NCBI GenBank assembly: GCA_902728285.1 | Contig: CACVBU010000939.1 | Location: 310,001 to 374,000, forward strand | Origin: Clytia hemisphaerica | Taxonomy: Eukaryota > Cnidaria > Hydrozoa > Leptothecata > Clytiidae | Length of the DNA: 64,000 bases | Reading direction: 5' to 3' | Shown: one piece after another, positions 46,210 through 57,869 of the stretch | Position numbering within the stretch: position 1 is the stretch's first letter | Layout of the letters: the number at the start of each line of letters is the position of its first letter | Program-made: the position numbers and the translations under genes | Notes under the pieces: model-generated | The model's input: the letters and a program-made list of their open reading frames with translations, nothing else | What the model was told of the DNA's origin: nothing | Database searches by the model: none

Positions 46210-46758
46210 TTTTATTTCTTTTTGTGTTTTTCTACAATAAGAAGGTATCATTATGAGGTACATTCTGTGTAACATTTTTATATAAATAATTTCTGTCCAA
46301 CTATATTCACTCAGGAGATTTGTGTGGCCGAGCAGGTGCATACATTTCGTCCTTATTAGGATTCATCAACACTGCCTCCTATTTTCATCCCCACCAACCG
46401 TTATTAATTCCTACATTTTTGTAAATTGATTCCAGTTTACTAAAAGTTAACGATTGTCCGAATTGTTTAGGCAAAATAATTATACTTTGACAATTCCATT
46501 CCCATTTCCAAAAACAAAAAATACATTGCATCTCCACTTAAGTCAAACGGACTTTCTATATCCCTTCCAACCTTCGTCAGAACGATCAGAAGTGTACTGA
46601 AGCACATTTTCAACTGGATGAAAAGAAATGTCAAAGAGCTTTATAGTACAAAAGAAAAAGAGAGAATATCTGAGCATTTTATGTAAGGGTGCTTGACAAG
46701 ACAGTTTCATCATCACTTTATCTAAACAACCGTTAAAGTATTTCATGAACAAAAGCAC

Positions 46759-47689
46759 CTACTTCTAAATGAAAACATGAAAAGTTTCATCGTTTAGGAT
46801 TGATGCCAAGAATTTTATTTTTGGTGAAAAAAAACAGCTAAATTGACGATTTTTGAAAAGTATGAAGAGATTTTTTAAGAGGGAAAGGAAATGCGTTAAT
46901 AAAGGTCATCTCTTTGAGAGACCACTTTACTGGAAACAGCTTATATCTTAGTTCTTGGGATGAAATTGAAAAAAGCACTTACAGCGCTTATGTCGGTAAA
47001 TAGAATTTCGCAATCTGACCACTGGGTTTTGTTCTTGATGACGTCAATTTGTCTAAACTTGGGGAAGGCCTTACGAGAAGTTACTGGTTTTGACCAGTAT
47101 AAATGTAGATAGTTAATATCAGAAATTTGTGCATGCTGAGTTAGGAAATTCCAAAACACTATGAGTTTGATTGATTTCGCTCCAATCCAAACCGTTTTGA
47201 GATAAAACATGATATGATCATCTACCCACGCATTCTTGAAACTTCTAAATCATCCCTTTACGGACTGATTCTCCGAGTTATAACCTACTCTTTCCCAAGC
47301 TTCATACATTTCAAGGTGACCTAGCAAAAAAAATACCGAAGTGTGGGACACAGCCAGAAACAGCAATATCTTTGAATTTGATGTTTTGCAACATCAATCA
47401 CATTTGTTCTATATACCTCCTGTCCTTGCACCAGACGCAGACTACATGTTAGACATGGTTAGCTAGCTTACAAATATACAATATAATTGCATTTTAAAAC
47501 TGATAAAGTGTCAGTGTAGTAGGAGAAAAAGGAAACACTTTTCATCCCTAATCTACCTGTCATCTTGTCTGCAATTCTGTTTTTCATTAGAATGTCGGTG
47601 TTTATTTCAACTCTCTCCAGCGTGTATAGTTTTTGGGTGGTTTTTTCAACTCTTTCTCGTACCAGAAAGCCAGTATAGAGAAGCAAAGC
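46759..47689 (-). CDS. Tentative unrecognised gene, last exons
   Basis: Three minus-strand exons with GT/AG borders join in compatible phase: 47689-47557 (ALLLYTGFLVRERVEKTTQK and MKNRIADKMT), 47320-47289 (GHLEMYEAWER), 47234-46983 (NAWVDDHIMFYLKTVWIGAK, QISDINYLHLYWSKP, RQIDVIKNKTQWSDCEIL). A next acceptor at 46765 would give a stop after one codon (46759-46761). The composition is protein-like, with helices and Trp/Tyr, but I recognise no domain. Weak points: the intron between the second and third exons is only about 54 bp, reading through it gives an alternative short end, and a possible upstream exon near 47710-47760 (WQYTLERGRNRVIEK) is not in phase. It could be a pseudogene or chance. 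Confidence 0.3.
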
Positions 47690-48619
47690 CTTGTGAGAAT
47701 CAAAAATGTTAGTTTAGTAGTTCTCCATACCTTTCTCAATGACTCTATTCCTGCCACGTTCTAATGTATACTGCCAAGATTTAAAACTTGACAAATCATT
47801 TTTTAATAACATTTTAACGATGACAGAAAGTTGACAGGGAAGAACAGACATCAATATTTCCGGACACAATTTCCGGACGAACTAAAATACTCATCATGTT
47901 ATTTGTCTAACGGACAGATTGATTTGTTGATTTGGATTTCCTGGTTTACCCATATTTCTAAAAAAGGAATTTAAAGCCTACTTTATTTTAAAATCCAATA
48001 ATTTCTTCACCCATTAAATTCCATCACTCCTTAATTGTAAGCATTCAAATATTTATTGATTTAAGCTATACACCCCAACTAAGGAAAAATGCCATTCTGG
48101 ACAACTGCCCTGTTTATGTGCCACGTCGTTCCTAGGAACCGGACCGAAAAAGTTGTGCTGTTTCATTGTATTGTTTCTTGTGTACAATAATGAAGAAAGA
48201 GAATCCATGCCAGGCTCTAACTAAAAAATACTTGAAGTCGTTCTTTTTTACCAAGGGCCTTTCTTTGACATTTCCCAATCTCTCCCCATTGGAAAGAAAC
48301 AGCAAAAGTGACCCAAGTACCATTTTTCCCTTTCTTTCTAACATTGAAGTATGTTATGACCGTAGATTTGGTTGAATTTCTTCTCGTGATGTCTTTTGCG
48401 TTTGTTTTGTTTAAAGCACTGTGGTTTTGTGATGTCATTTGCTTGTTCCAAATTGCTATTCCTATAGCTATTTTAATTCAACCCTGATAACGTCAATATG
48501 GTGCCAAATACCCTAAAGTCCTGGCATTTTTCCAAATTTCTGACCCAACAAAATGATATCAAATCCCAACAATATGAAATACTCATTCACCTACCAATTA
48601 ACGAGCAATCGCTGGAATT

Positions 48620-48745
48620 TATTTCCCAAATTCACGCATTCACGCAATGTTTTTTCGCAATTCATGCAATTTTTATTCACACAAAGTTTTCCAATTCACG
48701 CATTCACGCAATTTTTTTTTTAATTTTCACGCATTCACGCAAACC
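48620..48745 (+). repeat. Short tandem AATTCACGCATTCACGCAA units
   Basis: Three imperfect copies of the word (A)ATTCACGCATTCACGCAA separated by TTTT-rich spacers, followed by a G run (48751-48760). It looks like a degraded tandem end of a mobile element. Confidence 0.55.
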
Positions 48746-49584
48746 GCTTGGGGGGGGGGAGCAATTAACACTTTGGGCTGCTATAAAAATCAAGGATTTC
48801 ACAAACCTTTAGTGCACCCCGGGGTCTCGAGAATTTAGAATACTTATACTGTTTTAAGAAAATGTTGACTTTTTTCTATTTTGCTGTTGGTGCGTCTTCC
48901 CTGCTTTCTTACACAAAAATAGCCACAGAGGCTTCAGGGATCCGAACTTTTCATAAAGTCCTTATACAACAATGTCATCAGACATATCAGTTGAAAACAA
49001 AGACTAAGTGATCCTTGATGATAATGACAGTTTATACTTGGACAGACACATGGTCAGAAAATGTTTCACCTTAACCTACCTTATGCAAGAACGGAAATCG
49101 CTTCAACGTCACTGAAAGTACCATATTACCTTACTACAATACCTTTCTTTGAAATGCTTTTGTTGACCCCATTTTTAGAAGTCTATAAATATGTAATTGA
49201 TAGCAGGCTTCAGTTTACTGTTGATGAGCTCAGCTTTATGCAATTCGTAATGGAATTTGGTTGGTGATTGTAATAGATCATATTCTGATCTGTAGATGAC
49301 TTTTTGACGATTTGACGGCCATTCTTGACATATTTAAACTCTTCTAGGTAGAAAGATATAATCTCTACATATTTTAAAGGATATTGTCATTCCATCGTCA
49401 AAGCCAAATGAACAAAATTTTTGGATCTGTTTTACTAAATAATCTCAATACCTAAAGTATATCTAACTGACTAAAGGGGTCCCCACTAAAACTCGCAAAA
49501 ACTCCCTCCAGATTCTTCTGAATACACATTTAAAACTTGCAGACCAGAAGAGTCAGCTGTTTGATGATACCTTCCAAGTTGGCA

Positions 49585-49680
49585 AAAAACCTCAATATAA
49601 CATCCATATAGCATCCATAAACATCCATATTGAATCGACATAACATCAATATAACATCAATATAACATCCCAAATATCGT
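49585..49680 (+). repeat. AACATC(C/A)ATAT simple tandem repeat
   Basis: About eight imperfect units of AACATCCATAT or AACATCAATAT. Confidence 0.6.
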
Positions 49681-52472
49681 TAGACGAGTGTTGAAATAAC
49701 ACTGAGTGTCTACTAGCAATCAATGGTCCGGACATCTTATCAAAACATACATTCATTCCGAGGAGTTCCCAAATATCAGATCATAATATATTTGATGATT
49801 AAGTTGTTTAGATCTGATATGAAGAGATGAAATATAGCAGGAGACTTTATAATGAAAGAAAAAAAAACAGAAAACGATTACTACGCTTAATATATCCCCG
49901 CCTTCGACTCATTACGTATCCATTATCACAAAACATTCTCTTCTCTATTATCTATCTCTCAACCTTTATCAATCTCTCTGGCAGCTTAATTACGTCATTT
50001 TTGGCGTTCTGACCTACTGACTTGAAAGATAAGACCATCAATGAAAGTTCTATAACGGTTTATACCTCTGTGTCACCGTAAAACAGGAATTTTCCGGTGG
50101 GAGTGGGCTTGGGCAGAAATTAATATTTGTTATTTGCAAACGATACCTTCCCTCTAGGCTTACTGTCACCGAGACAGGAGTGTGCTCATAAAGAAATCGC
50201 ATTTCAAATTACTTTAAAAGTTGAAGATATATTTAAGTTTGAAAAGGTGGTCTACACTCACAAAAGAGAATTCAATCTGCCGAATAATTGTACGTTATAC
50301 TTCAACCAACATCATTGAATTCAACTTTCCAATCCAGGACCAACCTGTCTTCTACCATATCCGAGACATGTGTTAATGGGTTGACCCACAATATTTCAAT
50401 CAGTCCACTATAGAAACTTTCAGACCATCTAACGTAGGAAAACATACAAACAACAAGAGAGCAACATACCAAATAAGAACTTAATATATTGTCTTTCACA
50501 CTATGCCTGCAAAACATCCCAGTAATGGATATTTAATGAACTGTACTCTGTATAATTAAAGTAACCATTAATTAAGTTAGTCGATGTTTGGGAGGAAACA
50601 ATTAAAATTATCTCATAGTCTTCACTAATTTCCGTCCATCACAAAATGGACAGGTCGCAAGGAAAACATTATACAGAGCATAAGACAATAAACAACCCGT
50701 GTTAATCTGAAAAACCGGTACCGTTGCAAGATCAAAAACGTCTTCTTTTTCGGACGGGAAATCATTACATTTGACATGCCTTAATTAATACGTGCTGTTC
50801 ATGAGAGGAAAGCCATGCTATACCGTTGTCTTTTGTCTTTTGTCTATAAAACCCAAACTAGTTTGTTGTTTACACTCTTTTTTTATACAGGAACAACTTT
50901 TAAGAAAAATTAGGCTCTAAAATCTCTAAATAATAATAACAATTTAAGAACAATGGCGAGCCTAATTTGGCTGAATTAACTGTCGATCCTAAGAGTTTCT
51001 TACTTCAAACTGTTGACACGATATTGGTTCAGCATTTCCAAAGCATGCAATTTCTATGATATAAAAATTAAGCTCCAATCATAAGCGGTTGACCACTATA
51101 AATATTTAGATCAAAGACCGCTATACTCTACACTACAGTTGGAGAATGACAGGAAACCTACAAAAATAAAATATCATCATTGCGAAATGTGGGTTCATTT
51201 TGCCAAAATATTGTCATACTCAGCACAGTCGGTGTGAGTGAAAAAGAAACTAAATAAGATTTTCTAACCGGTAAAGAGTATTCTCTTATAGCAATACTGT
51301 GTTATTTCACCTCTTTATATCGACATCGAAATTCCCCATCAAAAACCTTAAGTTTAAGAATTTCTACTTCTACCTTAAAGAGGCTCAGTCATGCCGTTTT
51401 TTAAGGGCTTGAATGTTCATTTGTATTTTTGTTGATCCACGTATCCACGAAAACAATACCACATGAAATACACACAACAATATATTTTTCAAAAACGGAA
51501 ATTTTTATGATAACGGTTTTGAAAGGTATGAAAGCCACAATATTGTTTACGTTTAATACAACATAAATAACACTTTGGTCAAATGAAAGTTGTTCAAATT
51601 GCTTTACATACAGGAGGTCCACTCAAAAGCCATGGTTTCGTTTTAATGAGAAGCCAGCCCTTAACTTTGCGAATAATTCTTCTCCAATCTTCAAGGACTT
51701 TTTCCAAAGCATCACATTAATACCCCATCAACATGATGTAAATCATCAAAACATCAGTTTGTACCCGCTTACTCTTAGACTGTTTCTTGTTCAGAAAGAA
51801 TCTTGGTTTCAGCATCATCATACAATTTGGTAGCTCTACCTACCGAAAATAAACTTACCATCAAAACAATCCAAACTCTGCAGCCAAGCTACTTAACATT
51901 ATATGTAACTGAAGTGTAAGGAGATCGAGTTATCAGCAAATGATAAGGTTATACAAAACCGATAGTTCAATTAGACGTAATAAATTGGACGGAATAAATT
52001 TAACCTGTACCGTTAGGTAATCTGTTAAATTTAGTTTGTTAATTGAATGACGAGAAAAAGCTCTTTTACGACAAATTGACCTAATTATAGGAGAACTTGT
52101 GTAATACTCGAAATCACTCTCCTGATGGGATAAAAGACAAGACCGTTTACTAAGCCTCGCTTATGCAGCTCATGAGTCTCCTATGTGCGAAAGATTCGAT
52201 TAAGCAATATTGATCTCCTCCACCCCATGTGATCTCCGAATAAAGAGGATACTTGCACCAATTTGTCGATCACTGCTTAAGATTTACAATCACGGTTTCT
52301 CTAGATACAATACGTAACAAATGTGCGTATTTTTGCCTTGCTTACCCTTGAATTTCAACCAGTCAATGAGTGTAATGTTTACAATCAAAAAGATGTTATC
52401 TGAATCTCATTTCAACAGTTTCAAGAAGAATTAGGAGAAATTGATATCGAAATGATAAATAGAGACTCTATA

Positions 52473-52605
52473 CAGTAGATTCCCTTTAACTTGGACCTCT
52501 ATAACTCGAATATCTTAACTTGAACAAGTTTTCTCGTCCCTTCAGTTTCCCTTCCTGACTCTATAACTCGAATCTTCCTCAACTCGAACATACTTGTGTT
52601 ACCCA
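52473..52605. mobile_element. Probable pogo/Tc1-like transposon end
   Basis: TA followed by CAGTAGATTCCCTTTAACTT then GGACCTCTATAACTCGAATA; CTATAACTCGAAT is repeated about 60 bp later, and AACTCGAAC follows. This resembles pogo/Tigger-type inverted ends. The other end was not found. Confidence 0.45.
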
Positions 52606-53630
52606 TCACAGTTTGTGATCTCTGAGCAAATCCCGGCCAACACACAAGCTTCGTAAGATTAATTGGAACAGTGCTCTGATAAGGATGTTTGACCTATGTG
52701 CGAACCAATCTCATCTCGTTGGAAAAAAACGCTGCACTAGAGTAGCAAAATCTGACGACAACAAGCCGAGGAGGAGTACAACTGTCCTTTTTAAACCTTG
52801 GATTAAGCGATCAAAGATTTTGGTTGGCTGGTATTGAGAAAATAACTGCAATGAAGCTTACTGAATCGAAATATCATTTTTACCAATTTCAATCTTAAAA
52901 GCAAAATTCGGTAAACTCAACAATCTACAAAGAGAATACAAACCTCAAAGTCATGCCATAGATAAAACCTTAGCCACTTAGTTAAGTTCCTTTTCGAAAG
53001 ATTTCCACTTTTTCCTGATTAGAAATTTTAATCCATAACCTCAACTTTTGCTGCGTGACATGTCAAAACTATGTTGAACTATTGGAAATGATATAATTTT
53101 TTGAGCAAACATTTTTTTCTTTTAATGAAGGGGAAATAGAATGACCGTTAAATCCTCTGAAATCTCATATAAAAAGGAAAACCATCATAACAAAATTCCT
53201 TCTCTTTATTTAGTGCTTGTATTAAATCCATATAGAATGGTATCCAACCGTCAACCATTTTGTCATTTTGTCGTTAGGTTAGTTTTGGTCTAAAAGTTAA
53301 GTCAAAAAAGGCTGGACCTAAGCTATTATCTTTTGTAAAAATTGTAGAAATTGAAAAAAGAACTCACCAAGAATTTCGAAAAATTATCGGAAATCGATTT
53401 ATCCTGAGATTTTGAAATTCCATGCCAGTTTGATTTTACTTACTAACACCAAAATATTGTATTCCTCCTCACCTCAAAGTTCTCTCTTTCCCTGATCCGA
53501 AAAAAACTGTACAGTTCACTTTCTTTCTTTTCTTGTCTATTCTTTTTGTTTCTGCAGGTCCACTATATCTAGCCTATCCAATATTATGATTGCATAAATT
53601 ACACGAGAGCATAATTTCCAATTTTTTACT
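52606..53630. other. No gene seen
   Basis: AT-rich spacer without recognised features. Confidence 0.35.
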
Positions 53631-53921
53631 CCCGGGGGGGTACTACCCTTGTCGACCGACGGGGGTGCTCCGCTGAGGTTCGAAAAATGGACCCTACGTG
53701 GGACTCGAAATTTGCGAAAAAAGTGACCCTGAATGGGACTGAAATTCCAAAATTTTCTACTTTTACCCCAAATTTTCCAAAAAAAGGCACCCTACGAGGG
53801 ACTGATTTTTCTATTTTGGTGTTTTTGCGACCCTACCTGGGACTCGTGGAGGTTAGAAAAGGTACCCTGACCAGCGGAGCATCCCCGTAACCCATCTTGC
53901 CCTAGTACCCCCCCCCCCGGG
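53631..53921. mobile_element. MITE with CCCGGGGGGG ends
   Basis: Left CCCGGGGGGGTACTACCCTT then GGGGGTGCTCCGCT; the complement of the right end is CCCGGGGGGGGG then TACTAGGGC and GGGGATGCTCCGCTGG. ACCCT-CG-GGGACT words repeat inside. Flanks TTTTTACT and TTGTTACT resemble an 8-bp target duplication (6 of 8). Same end type as 60400-60780. Confidence 0.65.
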
Positions 53922-54984
53922 TTGTTACTACAGTAGACTTGTGATGTCACCTAGTAGAAAAAGCTAATCAACTTATTCGGTTTAGTGAAATTATAATCAG
54001 ATTTAAAATCTATATTGATGAAGATTATTTCTAATGTATTGCGTACATGAAAATACTGTCTATCCTACACACATGAAAATTATGAAGCAACCCCAGGAGA
54101 TCGTCTGCTTGCTTATGTATCATCAAAATCCGGGGATCAGTAACCATAGAAACCAAACTTTTAAGAGTAGATTCTAAACTTAACTATTGACCGTTTTATA
54201 CACCTTTTCGACCGTAGCCGCCAATTGCCGCGCGGGCATCCCCCTAAACTCGATTCAATCCTTTTTTGACACTTTTTTCTATTGTCTTTAGGTGCGAAAA
54301 AAGACTTGGTCGGTTTTAGGGTGGTAAAAAATCATCGAATCAACAGTCTGCCATTAAAAGTAAAAACTGTAAAACCAGGGCAATCCAAAACAGTAAATAA
54401 ATATTTTTCGAACAAATTATTCTCTACGTGAGGAAATCGACTAAACTTTCCCAATAAAAATTTTTCTCTACCTCCAGCAATGCATGTACGTAATAATCTG
54501 GTATGAGAAAAAATCCGAAAAAACTTACTGTGCAAAATGTATAAAAGTATCAGAACCATTCAGAAAAGAGTATTCGAAGTTATTCTTAATAAAGTCTCAG
54601 TTTTCATGGAGTTTCTGATCCCTTAGAGCTGTGCTGTTTAAGATCCACGATGCTTTAGTGTCTCACTCATGCTATGCACAATGTTCGAAAATCAGAAGCA
54701 ATATCCCATTGATTAATGGCTCAAATTGCTAAATGCTCATCTCGATAAATTTCCACTCCCTGTAAACAAACAGACCCGATATCTACGGAAAATTCAAAAT
54801 TCATTGCCATACTACATTACGCCATACGTGAGAAGTGAATGGACGCAGTTTCCAAATAGTACCAGATAATGATACATTCAGATCAATATTTTATAAGCTC
54901 TTAAGGCTGCTAAGGTCCAAATTTTTGTGAATCTTTTAAATTACCATGGCTAATCAGTCTTGTAATTCAACAATGGCCCAAACA
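53922..54984. other. No gene seen
   Basis: AT-rich spacer without recognised features. Confidence 0.3.
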
Positions 54985-55130
54985 CACCCTTACAGTGTAT
55001 CCAGCTAAAAGAAGATCCTTGCAGTGCACCCTCTCAAAAGTACTACCTTACAGTGCATTACTACTGGTACCTACCCTTAAGGACGGCACATGCCGTGGTG
55101 GGTCGGACCATATGAGTGCCCCCCGGATAC
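54985..55130 (-). repeat. Fragment related to the 60.4-kb MITE
   Basis: Reading the minus strand: CCGGGGGGCACTC, then CCTTAAGGGTAGGT, then GCACTGTAAGG. The same words occur in the same order from 60400 onward. Confidence 0.55.
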
Positions 55131-55164
55131 AAATGACAAATGTCTGTAAATGATGCATATCAAG

Positions 55165-55494
55165 TAGGGGCGTACGGTATTTCGCAAAAATGGACCCTTT
55201 TTTCTCCGGAATTTCGGAAATCATAGGCAAAATTCCTCCAGTATTTTGGAATGCTGAAATTGTTTCGGTATCGGAAATCCATGAATTTTTGCTTCGGAAT
55301 TTCAGTATTATAAAGTTTTTATCCCCCTTTTTCGGAATTCATACATGAAAAATCAAATTTGATATAAAAAATTAATCTAAACGAGGAAAAATACCCAAAA
55401 AAATCGGTATCGGAATTGAAAGTATATTTTTACGGAATCTCGGAAATTTTAGCAAAATTATTCGGTATTTCAAACCCCGTACACCCCCCCCCTA
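55165..55494. mobile_element. MITE with TAGGGG-GTACGG ends
   Basis: Left TAGGGGCGTACGGTATTTCG; the complement of the right end is TAGGGGGGGGGTGTACGGGG then TTTGAAATACCG. TTCGGAAAT-type words repeat inside. Confidence 0.6.
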
Positions 55495-55499
55495 TTAAG

Positions 55500-56454
55500 G
55501 ATTAAGTGTGCAGATATTAAACATCCTTGTTCATGCGCCCAAGTGCGTGATAAAAATATGAATGGGCAATAAGATTTAACAGGGGACAAGGACGAGGGAG
55601 GGGGTTCCTGTTGAAAAAAACTAAATTATCAGGAAAAATCAGGAAAATCGGAGTGGACTACAGATAAACAAGATTCTAGTTGAAAGGATTTTTTTTGAGA
55701 CGAAAAATGAACAAATAGGAAACATCTCACTAGATGATGGAGAGGTTATTGTTAGTAAGTGATACAAAGGTATGATAGATAATCGGCTCGGTTGCCATAT
55801 CTTCTTGGGGAGTTATATGGTTTCAAGACTACAATCCCCACCGTAATATCTTACACTTAACGGCTCTGACCATAGTCAAAAAATTGATTTTGGTATTTGA
55901 GTATAAAAGTTATGTTTCCGGTTACTTTACTAAAGTACGATTGGAGGTTACAGTTTTAACTCTAAATTCTTAACCCCGCCCCCAAATCGAAAAATCAAAT
56001 AAAATACTTAAATCGCAATCCTCGCCCGAGCTTCAAAGTCTGAAAAACGTTAAAATACCCAAAATTTGTGATATATTTCGGCGGATGATTGTAGCAACCA
56101 AGGCCGAAATTATATCATAAATAGTTTTCTGATTAGTTACACGGTCAACATTAAAGTTAAGTACGGTGTACCATATTGGACGAATATGTTTTACATCGTT
56201 CATAACATAATTAAAAAGCGTTACAAATTTCAACAAAAAAAATAACAAACAAAACAAGACGACTTAAAGTCGAAAATTTCGCCTAAAGTTTAAACTACAT
56301 GGGAAAAAACAAGAAGTAGAGATGGAAGCTAATCTGAAGTCTACTTTACATCGAGCCTTGACGAAACAAATTTATATGAACAACGAGGCTCAAAATCGCT
56401 AAAAAGATAAGATCAATTTACGAACAATGGTTGTTTAATTCTTAAGAACTAATA
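55500..56454. other. No gene seen
   Basis: AT-rich spacer. A short minus-strand open frame (56033-56257) is not protein-like enough to support. Confidence 0.3.
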
Positions 56455-56528
56455 ACTGAAGGGCATATCACCAACTATAAAGAGATATTAGTTTGATTCT
56501 TATAGAGTATATGCTTATAAGAAAAATA

Positions 56529-56683
56529 CCTTATCAGGGAAACTTCGTCGGGGAAAAGTGACGAAGTTTTTGGCCAAGTGAGGAATATTTTCCCCGACGA
56601 AAAATTTACCCTGGCTAAATGCGTTTACCAACTACCAGCAAGTGACGAATGTTTTTTCCGCGACGAAGTTTCCCCCGATAAGG
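56529..56683. mobile_element. TA-flanked foldback MITE, CCTTATCGGGG ends
   Basis: Left CCTTATCAGGGAAACTTCGT then CGGGGAAAAGTGACGAA; the right end complements it. Unit 2 of the host tandem repeat (AAAAATAAATATG) is the empty site and shows that TA was duplicated. Confidence 0.8.
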
Positions 56684-56868
56684 TAAATATGTTCATATTG
56701 CGCGCCATCCCTTGATTACTTTGTAAGAGCTACTTACCGAAAGCTATATCACCTTCTATCGAGAATTATTGATTTGATTCTTATAAAGTATATGCTTATA
56801 AGAAAAATAAATATGCTCATATTGTGCGCCATCCCTTGTTTACTTTGTAAGAACTAATTACCGAAGTA

Positions 56869-57482
56869 GTCTGGCCGAAATACAATAAAACAGGGGTGAA
56901 CGTAGAAAAAAATTCCGCGTAAACTTTCTTGGTACCGTTGGAAGCGAAATTTTATGTGTAGATTATTATACTCAGAGCCTCATGATGAGGCCCTTGGGGA
57001 AAACTTTTGGTAAAATCAAGACTGAAGTGTACTTCTTCGCCCCAAAACAGATACGTTTTTAGCAGTGTACTGGTCATCAGCTACACTAAAAACCTATCAA
57101 AGCTATTCAAAGTCTTTGAAAGTCAGCACTATCCCCATGTGCTTTCGCCTTGCACTTGACCCATTTGATATCATGGATGACCCTGTTTAATTGCTTGTGG
57201 TTTCCAGAAATGTGTTTGTTGGGAAATCCCCCTCCCCAGATTTTTGAGACAGGGGTATACATATTTGAGTGTTTTGAAAGACACCTACCATTGCAAGGAT
57301 AGCACTTTTCAAGGCATTTTATATCGAAAATGGGTCCTAAGTGTTTTATTTCACCAATTTTTTCCCCAAGGGCCTCAACATGAGGCTCTGAGTATGTTAA
57401 ACCTCGTAAAATTCCGCTTCCAACGATACCAAGAATGTTTACGCGGAATTTTTTTCCAGGTCAACTTTTATTTCTGCCAGAC
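56869..57482. mobile_element. TA-flanked foldback MITE, GTCTGGC ends
   Basis: Left TA-GTCTGGCCGAAATA, right TTTCTGCCAGAC-TA. Arms of about 150 bp complement each other, with words TTCCGCGTAAAC, TTGG-ATCGTTGGAAGCG-AATTTTA and ACTCAGAGCCTCAT-ATGAGG. Confidence 0.75.
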
Positions 57483-57560
57483 TAAATAAAGGGTATATCA
57501 CCGTTTATCAAGAGTTATCGATTTGATTCTTATAAAGTATATGCTTATAAGAAAATAAAG

Positions 57561-57869
57561 AACAAATCAAAACTGTGAAGCTAAAGACACAAAGATATAT
57601 GACGTAATCCAAAGAAAACCCGCGAAAATCGTCCGTGGTTATACGAGCGTGTAATTTGTAAATTGAATTTAGTGAGTTTGTCCACCGTATCGAGTACTTT
57701 CGTTTTCTAATTTTTTTATTACACCGCCGCCGCCGCCGCGAAAGGCTATCGTAATACTTTCGCTAGGCGAAATTAAAAAACTAAAAAATCTAAGATGCAA
57801 AAAATAGAGTATGAAAAAAATAACAAAAGGCTGTAGACAATACGATAACGGTGTCATCAACTTCATTGC
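57561..57869. other. 3' flank of the tryptophan-repeat gene
   Basis: Includes the presumed 3' UTR, a (CCG)-rich patch at 57724-57740, and the AATAAA at 57715-57720 (minus strand). Confidence 0.4.
57715..57720 (-). terminator. Poly(A) signal AATAAA
   Basis: A minus-strand AATAAA about 150 bases beyond the stop codon of the tryptophan-repeat gene; suitable position for 3' end formation. Confidence 0.5.

Larger units (their letters stand above)
47690..52472. other. Gene desert, nothing confidently assigned
   Basis: AT-rich. Notable only for the short repeats at 48620-48745 and 49585-49680. Open frames here lack recognisable motifs or splice context. Confidence 0.35.
56455..57560 (+). repeat. 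Tandem repeat of about 120-130 bp split by two MITEs
   Basis: Units carry TATATCACC, TTGATTCTTATAAAGTATAT, GCTTATAAGAAAAATA, AAATATG-TCATATTG-GCGCC and ATCCCTTG-TTACTTTGTAAG. Unit 1 is split by the MITE at 56529-56683, unit 2 (about 56745-56866) is intact, and unit 3 begins after the MITE at 56869-57482. Confidence 0.75.

Noticed and set aside
48132-48438. Minus-strand lysine-rich frames
   Set aside because: Overlapping frames without motifs, splice context or consistent start.
53687-53890. Open frame with repeated TLRGT/TLNGT words
   Set aside because: It lies wholly inside a MITE and reflects its internal repeat.
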